Assembly (NCBI GenBank): GCA_003645555.1
Contig: QNFN01000109.1
Span: 1 to 6,595 of the forward strand
DNA from: Gammaproteobacteria bacterium
GTDB lineage: Bacteria > Pseudomonadota > Gammaproteobacteria > QNFN01
Direction of reading: 5' to 3'
DNA length: 6,595 bases
Shown here in pieces: positions 1-6,595 of the stretch (its first letter is position 1; the number at the start of each line of letters is the position of its first letter). Both the position numbers and the translations under genes were made by a program. The notes under the pieces were generated by a model. That model was not told the origin of the DNA. It did not search any database and saw only the letters and a list, made by a program, of their open reading frames with translations.

Positions 1-8
1 CTTTCTGC

Positions 9-1334
9 ATGCATCATTCACTGTGGCAGCGCTGCTGTGCCGAGCTCGAAAGCGGGATTTCCTCGCAGCAGTTCAACGCCTGGATCCGTCCACTGCAGGC
101 GATCGAAGCACCCGGTGAATTGCGTTTACTCGCCCCCAACCGCTACGTTCGCGACACGGTTCTCGAGCGCTATTGCAATGACATCGAGCGCTTGATCAAG
201 CGCTTTTCGCCCAACGACGTCCTACAGCTCATCGTCGACATCGGCTCGTCCATGCCCGAGATCGCGCCGAGCGTACAGAACAAACCGCGACCCAGCGAAC
301 CAAGACCAGGCTACGGCAGCCGGCTGAACCCGGAATTCACCTTCGAGAATTTCGTCGAGGGCAAGTCCAACCAGGTCGGTCGAGCGGCCGCCATGCAGGT
401 TGCGCAACATCCGGGCACCTCCTACAACCCGCTGCTGATCTACGGTGGCACCGGTCTTGGCAAGACCCACCTGATGCATGCCATCGGCAACCTGATGCTC
501 GAACTCAACCCGGGCACGACGGTCAGTTACCTGCATTCCGAACGCTATGTCGCCGATATGGTCAAGGCGCTGCAGCACAACACCATCAACGAGTTCAAGC
601 GCTACTACCGATCACTGGATGCGCTGCTGATCGATGACATCCAGTTCTTTGCCGGCAAGGAGCGCTCGCAAGAAGAATTCTTCCATACTTTCAATACCTT
701 GATCGACAATCATCAGCAAGTCATCATGACCTGCGACCGCTATCCGAAGGAGGTCGAGGGGCTCGAGGACCGGCTGAAATCGCGTTTCGGCTGGGGTCTG
801 ACCGTAGCCGTCGAACCGCCGGAACTCGAGACACGGGTCGCGATCCTGATGAGCAAGGCCCAGCAAAGCGGGGTGCAACTGCCACACGAGGTTGCGTTCT
901 TCGTCGCCAAACGGATCCGTTCAAATATCCGCGAGCTCGAAGGGGCACTGCGCCGGGTGATAGCCAACTCCCACTTCACCGGCCGACCGATCACCGTCGA
1001 GTTCGCCAAAGACGCACTGCGTGACCTGCTCGCACTGCAAGACCGACTGGTGACCATCGAAAACATCCAGCGCACGGTCGCCGAGTATTACAAGATCCGC
1101 ATTGGCGACCTCTCCTCGAGCCGGCGTTCGCGCTCCATCGCACGGCCACGCCAGGTTGCGATGGCGCTCTCCAAGGAGCTGACCAACCACAGCCTGCCGG
1201 AGATCGGCAACGCCTTCGGCGGCCGCGATCACACCACGATACTGCACGGCTGTCGCAAGATCGCCACGTTGCGAGTCGAGGATGGCAAGATCGACGAGGA
1301 CTACACCAACCTGCTGCGAATCCTGACGACATGA
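9..1334 (+). CDS. dnaA: Chromosomal replication initiator protein DnaA
   Basis: DnaA is the cytoplasmic AAA+ initiator: as ATP-bound oligomers it binds DnaA boxes in oriC, melts the adjacent AT-rich DNA and helps recruit DnaB helicase. Visible domains: domain I about residues 1-80 (Trp6 and the WIRPLQ block align position for position with E. coli); a short Pro/Arg-rich linker about 81-107; the AAA+ core about 108-345 with Walker A GGTGLGKT (146-153, Lys152), Walker B LLIDD (206-210), sensor I TCDRYPKE (241-248), arginine finger Arg259 in SRFGWGL and sensor II Arg308; and DNA-binding domain IV about 346-441 with signature [15 protein letters not shown] (404-418). At 441 aa it is shorter than E. 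coli DnaA (467), mostly because of the linker. The ATG at 9 is chosen because it puts Trp6 in register; only 8 upstream bases are visible, so its ribosome site and promoter cannot be judged. Family identity is essentially certain. Confidence 0.98.
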   Translation: MHHSLWQRCCAELESGISSQQFNAWIRPLQAIEAPGELRLLAPNRYVRDTVLERYCNDIERLIKRFSPNDVLQLIVDIGSSMPEIAPSVQNKPRPSEPRPGYGSRLNPEFTFENFVEGKSNQVGRAAAMQVAQHPGTSYNPLLIYGGTGLGKTHLMHAIGNLMLELNPGTTVSYLHSERYVADMVKALQHNTINEFKRYYRSLDALLIDDIQFFAGKERSQEEFFHTFNTLIDNHQQVIMTCDRYPKEVEGLEDRLKSRFGWGLTVAVEPPELETRVAILMSKAQQSGVQLPHEVAFFVAKRIRSNIRELEGALRRVIANSHFTGRPITVEFAKDALRDLLALQDRLVTIENIQRTVAEYYKIRIGDLSSSRRSRSIARPRQVAMALSKELTNHSLPEIGNAFGGRDHTTILHGCRKIATLRVEDGKIDEDYTNLLRILTT

Positions 1335-1345
1335 TGTTTAAAGGC

Positions 1346-1354
1346 TGTGGATAA
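1346..1354 (-). promoter_or_regulatory. DnaA box, perfect consensus
   Basis: On the minus strand this reads TTATCCACA, the exact high-affinity DnaA box. It lies 12 bases past the dnaA stop codon at the GC-richer edge of the origin, and points back towards dnaA. Confidence 0.9.
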
Positions 1355-1380
1355 CCATGGACAAGTTCACGGAAGCCGAG

Positions 1381-1389
1381 TTGTCCACA
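1381..1389 (+). promoter_or_regulatory. DnaA box, one mismatch
   Basis: TTGTCCACA matches the consensus TTATCCACA at 8 of 9 positions (G for A at position 3). It is oriented opposite to the perfect box at 1346-1354. A weaker neighbour, CCATCCACA (1392-1400, 7 of 9), follows two bases later in the same orientation and may bind cooperatively. Confidence 0.7.
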
Positions 1390-1437
1390 TTCCATCCACA
1401 GCTGATCCAGTGCCTGCCAACGTGCTGCAAGGCCCAG

Positions 1438-1467
1438 TTGTTATTAACGTAATACACTGAAAATAAT
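1438..1467 (+). promoter_or_regulatory. Candidate sigma-70 promoter for dnaN
   Basis: A -35-like TTGTTA (1438-1443, 4 of 6 matches) is followed after 18 bases by AATAAT (1462-1467, 5 of 6 matches to TATAAT). Transcription would start near 1474 and give a leader of about 70 bases. It overlaps the box at 1465-1473, so DnaA binding could affect it. In AT-rich DNA such matches arise easily by chance, and dnaN may also be read from the dnaA promoter. Confidence 0.4.
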
Positions 1468-1473
1468 GGATAA
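1465..1473 (-). promoter_or_regulatory. Weak DnaA box-like site
   Basis: The minus strand reads TTATCCATT, matching the consensus in its first seven bases only. It lies inside the AT-rich part of the origin, 7 bases before the better site at 1481-1489. On its own it would be weak evidence; its position next to the other boxes makes it plausible. Confidence 0.4.
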
Positions 1474-1480
1474 AACATAC

Positions 1481-1489
1481 TTATCAACA
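1481..1489 (+). promoter_or_regulatory. DnaA box, one mismatch, beside the unwinding region
   Basis: TTATCAACA differs from TTATCCACA at one position (A for C at position 6). It is the box closest to the tandem 13-mers that start at 1504, so it is the likeliest site from which DnaA would extend onto the melting region. Confidence 0.65.
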
Positions 1490-1503
1490 AGAATGAGCCT
1501 ACC

Positions 1504-1529
1504 TAGTAATTACAATTAGTATTTATATT
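1504..1529 (+). repeat. Two tandem AT-rich 13-mers in the unwinding element
   Basis: TAGTAATTACAAT (1504-1516) is followed without a gap by TAGTATTTATATT (1517-1529); 10 of 13 positions agree. E. coli oriC also uses 13-mer AT-rich repeats as its melting site, although with a different sequence. The parallel in unit length and position is suggestive, not proof. Confidence 0.6.
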
Positions 1530-1545
1530 TAAGGGTTTATTAATT

Positions 1546-2646
1546 ATGAAGTTCGAGATCACCAAGGAAGACCTGCTGCGTCCACTTCAGCAGGTCAGCG
1601 GCGTCGTGGAGCGACGTCAGACATTGCCTATCCTGTCGAACGTCCTGGTTGTCGCCGACGCGGAACGGATCGCCTTCACGGCCACCGACCTCGAGGTGGA
1701 ACTGCATGCCAGCCTGGCCCACGCGGTCGCCACACCGGGCAAGGCCACCCTGCCGGCTCGCAAGTTGATGGACATCTGCCGTAACTTGCCCGACGGCGCC
1801 AAAATTACGCTGGCCGTCGAGGGGGAGCGGGCGACGCTGCGTTCCGGACGCAGCCGCTTTACGCTGGCGACGCTGCCGGCCGAGGACTTCCCCAAGGTCG
1901 ACGAGGTGGCCAGCACCCAATCGGTGTCGCTTCCGCAGGCGACCCTGCGGCAACTAATCGACGCCACTCACTTCGCGATGGCGCAGCAGGACGTTCGCTA
2001 CTACCTCAATGGGCTGATGCTGGAACTGGCGGGCTCACGGCTGCGGGCCGTGGCCACCGACGGTCATCGCTTGTCGCTGGCTGATATCGAGGCCGATCTG
2101 CAGATCGAGGAGCCGGTGCAGGTGATCGTACCGCGCAAGGGCATCTCCGAACTTCTCCGCTTGCTCGATGAGAGCGATGAACCCGCGCAAATCGAGCTGG
2201 GCAGTAACCATATCCGGGTTACCCTGCCGGGTATGGTATTTACTTCGAAGTTGATCGATGGCCGTTTTCCGGACTACGAGCGGGTCATCCCGGCCGACGA
2301 TGGCCAGCCCATCACCACCGATTGCGGGGCCTTGCGCCAAGCCCTGCTGCGTACCTCGATCCTCTCCAATGAAAAGTACCGCGGGATCCGCTTCCAGCTC
2401 GAGGCCGGCAACCTGCGAATACTCGCTCACAATCCCGAGCAGGAAGAGGCGGAGGAGGAAATCGAGGTCGATTACAGTGGCGATTCGCTGGAGATCGGCT
2501 TCAATGCCAACTACATCATCGACGCCCTCTCGGCCATCCGCACGGAGCGCGTGGTCCTCAACATCACCGATTCCAGCAGCAGCTGCCTGCTGACCCCGGA
2601 TGGCAGCGAGACGTGCCGCTACGTGGTCATGCCGATGCGGCTGTGA
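1546..2646 (+). CDS. dnaN: DNA polymerase III beta subunit (sliding clamp)
   Basis: DnaN forms a ring-shaped dimer around DNA that tethers DNA polymerase III and other polymerases, ligase and mismatch-repair proteins. The product is 366 aa, the same length as E. coli DnaN, and shows the three-fold repeated clamp fold throughout. Recognisable blocks are LLRPLQQVSGVVERRQTLPIL (10-30), VPA-type turn LPARKLMDICR (69-79), QDVRYYLNG (148-156), TDGHRL (171-176) in the partner-binding cleft, VPRKG (195-199), FTSKLIDGRFPDY (232-244), the dimer-interface segment ILSNEKYRG (272-280), NPEQEEAEE (296-304) and the C-terminal VMPMRL (361-366), which completes the cleft. The ATG at 1546 is preceded by AAGGG (1531-1535) at a 10-base spacing and gives the family's standard MKFEI start. 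It begins at the edge of the origin's unwinding element. Nothing is missing or unusual. Confidence 0.98.
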   Translation: MKFEITKEDLLRPLQQVSGVVERRQTLPILSNVLVVADAERIAFTATDLEVELHASLAHAVATPGKATLPARKLMDICRNLPDGAKITLAVEGERATLRSGRSRFTLATLPAEDFPKVDEVASTQSVSLPQATLRQLIDATHFAMAQQDVRYYLNGLMLELAGSRLRAVATDGHRLSLADIEADLQIEEPVQVIVPRKGISELLRLLDESDEPAQIELGSNHIRVTLPGMVFTSKLIDGRFPDYERVIPADDGQPITTDCGALRQALLRTSILSNEKYRGIRFQLEAGNLRILAHNPEQEEAEEEIEVDYSGDSLEIGFNANYIIDALSAIRTERVVLNITDSSSSCLLTPDGSETCRYVVMPMRL

Positions 2647-2699
2647 CCTGGTTCTGTCACGCGGGCCCGGCCTGACCCTGAACTGCACGCTGCCTTGCC

Positions 2700-2704
2700 A
2701 GAGG
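2700..2704 (+). promoter_or_regulatory. Ribosome-binding site fixing the recF start
   Basis: AGAGG sits 5 bases before the ATG at 2710. The other in-frame start, TTG at 2695, lies upstream of this site, has no comparable site of its own and would add five residues absent from E. coli RecF. The ATG is therefore preferred. Confidence 0.75.
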
Positions 2705-2709
2705 CTGCC

Positions 2710-3786
2710 ATGCGGCTGACCCGCTGCACGGTCCACAACCTGCGCATCCTCACCGAGGTGTCGATTGAGCCAGGGCCCGGCCTCAACCTGGTCGTTGGCG
2801 TCAATGCGAGCGGTAAGACCAGCCTGCTCGAGGCGATCTACCTGCTTGGGCGAGGGCGACCGTTGCGCGCCAATCGTGGCGAGCGCCTGGTACGCGACGG
2901 CTGCGACCGGCTACAGGTTCACGGTGAGATCGAACTAGATAATGGCCGCAAGGCCCCGATCGGGGTCGCGCGAGGTGCCGACGGACTGCAGATGCGCCTC
3001 GATGGGCAACCTGTGCGCAGTGCGCTGGAGCTGTCGATAGCATTGCCGCTGCAGTACATCCATCCCGATATTCACCAGCTGGTCCAGTCCGGGCCCAGGC
3101 TGCGCCGGCAGTTTCTCGACCGTGGGGTGTTTCACGTGGAACACGGGTTCCTCGACTCCTGGCGGCGTCACCAGCGTACCCTGCGCCAGCGTAACGCGGC
3201 GTTGAAGGAGGGCAGCCCGGCCGGCGCATGGGATGGCGAGCTGGCCCGGCATGGAGAGCGGCTCGATGCCATGCGAATCCGTTACCTGGAGGGCCTGGCG
3301 CCGCTGCTACGGGAAAATTGCCAGCGGCTGCTCGAGCGTGAGGATGTCGGCCTGGTCTACCGTCGCGGCTGGAGTGCGGACCTCGCCCTCACCGACGCGT
3401 TGCGTGACGGGATCGCAGCCGATCGTCGTCAGGGGTTCACCGGGCGCGGCGCTCACCGCTGCGATTTTTCGCTGACTCTTGGCGGGGTCTCGATCCGGGA
3501 TCGCGTTTCGCGCGGCCAACAGAAACTGCTGCTTTGTGCGCTGCAACTCGCCCAGGCCCAACTGCAGCGCGAGCGCACGGGCAGCGCCGGCCTGCTGTTG
3601 ATCGACGACCTGCCGGCCGAGCTCGATACAAACCACCGTGCGCGCCTGCTGGACCTGGTCGCCGCCCTCGACACCCAGGTGTTCGTCACGGCCACCGATC
3701 TGGCGCTGTTGGAGCATGCGCGAGGTCACACCCCGGCGCCGCAGGTGTTCCACGTGGAACATGGCGCGGTCAGCCAGCCCGGATAG
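2710..3786 (+). CDS. recF: DNA replication and repair protein RecF
   Basis: RecF is an SMC-like ABC ATPase that works with RecO and RecR to load RecA at single-strand gaps and stalled forks. The 358-aa product matches E. coli RecF (357). Visible motifs are Walker A GVNASGKTS (30-38, Lys36), the LLEAIYLLGRGR block (39-50), the RRQFLDRGVFHVEHGF segment (132-147), KxRNAALK-type QRNAALKEG (160-168), the ABC signature SRGQQKLLLCAL (267-278), Walker B LLLIDD (295-300) and the D-loop region ELDTNHR (304-310). It lies 63 bp after dnaN, so the two are probably co-transcribed but not translationally coupled. Unusually, two parS sites are embedded in the gene at 3128-3143 and 3746-3761; both are translated as VFHVEHG (residues 140-146 and 346-352). 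FHVE-type residues are compatible with the family at both places, so the protein appears intact and functional. Confidence 0.97.
   Translation: MRLTRCTVHNLRILTEVSIEPGPGLNLVVGVNASGKTSLLEAIYLLGRGRPLRANRGERLVRDGCDRLQVHGEIELDNGRKAPIGVARGADGLQMRLDGQPVRSALELSIALPLQYIHPDIHQLVQSGPRLRRQFLDRGVFHVEHGFLDSWRRHQRTLRQRNAALKEGSPAGAWDGELARHGERLDAMRIRYLEGLAPLLRENCQRLLEREDVGLVYRRGWSADLALTDALRDGIAADRRQGFTGRGAHRCDFSLTLGGVSIRDRVSRGQQKLLLCALQLAQAQLQRERTGSAGLLLIDDLPAELDTNHRARLLDLVAALDTQVFVTATDLALLEHARGHTPAPQVFHVEHGAVSQPG
3128..3143. other. parS: parS chromosome-partitioning site, near-perfect, inside recF
   Basis: TGTTTCACGTGGAACA differs at one position from each of the two common versions of the ParB-binding palindrome, TGTTTCACGTGAAACA and TGTTCCACGTGGAACA; each half-site is a known functional variant. 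ParB (Spo0J) binds such sites, spreads and drives segregation of the newly copied origin with ParA and SMC or MukB-type condensins. The location about 1.6 kb from the origin fits the origin-proximal clustering of parS. Confidence 0.85.
3746..3761. other. parS: parS chromosome-partitioning site, perfect palindrome, inside recF 3' end
   Basis: TGTTCCACGTGGAACA is a perfect 16-bp palindrome with the CACGTG core and the arms of the pseudomonad-type ParB-binding site. A chance occurrence of a specified 16-mer in 6.6 kb is very unlikely, and a second near-copy lies 618 bp upstream. It overlaps codons for RecF residues 346-351, in the C-terminal tail. It is about 2.2 kb from the unwinding element, where the ParB-ParA system usually anchors. 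Confidence 0.93.
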
Positions 3787-3923
3787 TTCGCCAAGCCGGC
3801 CCCGGCTGGTCCAGGCGCGCCTCTCCTGCGCCGGCATCCGTGATACTGGTGCCATATATCCGGGCCAGGAGCGACGTGAGCTGCGCCTCGGAAGGCCCTT
3901 CCGGGACGCAGGTGGGCCGAGTA

Positions 3924-3943
3924 GCGGCCGATGGCCGCGATTT
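3924..3943 (+). terminator. Possible weak intrinsic terminator after recF
   Basis: A 6-bp perfect GC stem GCGGCC/GGCCGC with a GAT loop (3924-3938) is followed by GATTT. The T run is only three bases, so termination would be inefficient or Rho-assisted. It is the best terminator candidate in the spacer, but it may be an incidental palindrome in GC-rich DNA. Confidence 0.3.
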
Positions 3944-4012
3944 GCCAACAAAAAGCAGGCTTTGCCGGGCACAAGACCGGGGCTGACGAGACCATCAGAA
4001 GTTTTCCAGGGA

Positions 4013-4021
4013 TGGTATAAT
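4013..4021 (+). promoter_or_regulatory. Extended -10 promoter for gyrB
   Basis: TGGTATAAT contains a perfect TATAAT (4016-4021) preceded by the TGN extended element. No good -35 hexamer exists at 16-18 bases upstream (the region reads ACCATCAG), which is typical of extended -10 promoters. Start of transcription is expected around A4028, giving a leader of about 120 bases. gyrB therefore can be expressed independently of the dnaA-recF operon, fitting the supercoiling-responsive control known for gyrase genes. Confidence 0.75.
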
Positions 4022-4031
4022 TCAGCGATAG

Positions 4032-6566
<2,535 letters not shown>

Positions 6567-6569
<3 letters not shown>

Positions 6570-6582
6570 TATAACTATATTA
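6567..6582. repeat. AT-only inverted repeat at the gyrB stop codon
   Basis: TAATATA and TATATTA form a perfect 7-bp inverted repeat around an AC loop, and the stop codon TAA is its first three bases. It opens a strikingly AT-rich tail (6567-6595) after GC-rich coding sequence. It is too weak for a classic terminator stem; it may belong to promoter elements of a gene beyond the window, which cannot be judged here. Confidence 0.4.
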
Positions 6583-6595
6583 TTCAAGTAGTTAA

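Larger units (their letters stand above)
1335..1545. other. oriC: Probable chromosomal replication origin (oriC)
   Basis: This 211-bp gap between dnaA and dnaN has the two parts expected of an origin. The left part (1335-1440, 56 of 106 bases G or C) carries a perfect DnaA box and two degenerate ones. The right part (1441-1545, 24 of 105 bases G or C) is a steep AT-rich stretch with further box-like sequences and two tandem AT-rich 13-mers. The dnaA-dnaN gap is a known origin position in many bacteria, including pseudomonads. Only one GATC occurs (1404-1407), so dense Dam/SeqA control of the E. coli type looks unlikely. A second box cluster upstream of dnaA could exist outside the window. Confidence 0.85.
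1441..1545. other. AT-rich DNA unwinding element
   Basis: About 23% GC by direct count, in a window whose genes are strongly GC-rich and next to a 53% GC box-bearing segment. It runs right up to the dnaN start codon. Low helix stability beside DnaA boxes is the defining property of an origin unwinding element. The stretch also contains the presumed dnaN promoter and ribosome-binding site, so some of the AT bias may serve transcription. Confidence 0.75.

Noticed and set aside
1482..1494. IHF binding site overlapping the box at 1481-1489
   Set aside because: The left half TATCAA matches, but the TTR part of the consensus is AAT here.
1499..1530. DnaA-trio array in the unwinding element
   Set aside because: Trinucleotides of the required type occur (such as TTA and TTT), but they are interrupted by non-matching units and do not form a continuous run next to a box.
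2035..2736. A 233-codon open frame on the minus strand opposite dnaN
   Set aside because: The + strand frame is unambiguously DnaN from end to end; the antisense translation resembles no protein family I recognise.
3794..3903. Strong intrinsic terminators just after recF
   Set aside because: The hairpins at 3794-3807 and 3889-3903 are followed by GC-rich sequence without a T run.
3931..4020. A 29-codon ATG-started open frame in the recF-gyrB spacer
   Set aside because: It has no ribosome-binding site, begins in the loop of a hairpin, and its last codons are the gyrB -10 element, so coding use is unlikely.

Overview
The window is a textbook bacterial replication-origin neighbourhood, dnaA – oriC – dnaN – recF – gyrB, all on the + strand. 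All four proteins track their Escherichia coli counterparts closely in length and motifs, and GyrB carries the large insert in its C-terminal half that is typical of gammaproteobacterial GyrB. Together with the GC-rich coding sequence, this points to a high-GC gammaproteobacterium. A Chromatiales or Pseudomonas-like relative is plausible, but the genus cannot be read from this window.

Layout: dnaA (9-1334) is followed by a 211-bp gap (1335-1545) that looks like the chromosomal origin. Its left half has about 53% GC and carries one perfect DnaA box and degenerate ones. Its right half drops to about 23% GC and contains a further near-perfect box and two abutting 13-bp AT-rich direct repeats, as expected for a DNA unwinding element. 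dnaN (1546-2646) starts directly at the end of that element. recF follows after a 63-bp gap (2710-3786). A 362-bp non-coding stretch (3787-4148) then holds GC-rich hairpins, a strong extended -10 promoter and a structured leader for gyrB (4149-6569). The last 26 bases are abruptly AT-rich.

Functionally, DnaA melts the origin and helps load the helicase, DnaN is the sliding clamp, RecF loads RecA at gaps and stalled forks, and GyrB is the ATPase subunit of gyrase, which relieves the supercoiling produced by replication.

The most interesting signal is not a gene. Two parS centromere sites lie inside the recF coding sequence: a perfect 16-bp palindrome near its 3' end and a site differing at one base in its middle. 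They are read in the same frame, so RecF contains the peptide VFHVEHG twice. I found no undescribed multi-gene system, defence island, mobile element, tRNA, rRNA or CRISPR array here.
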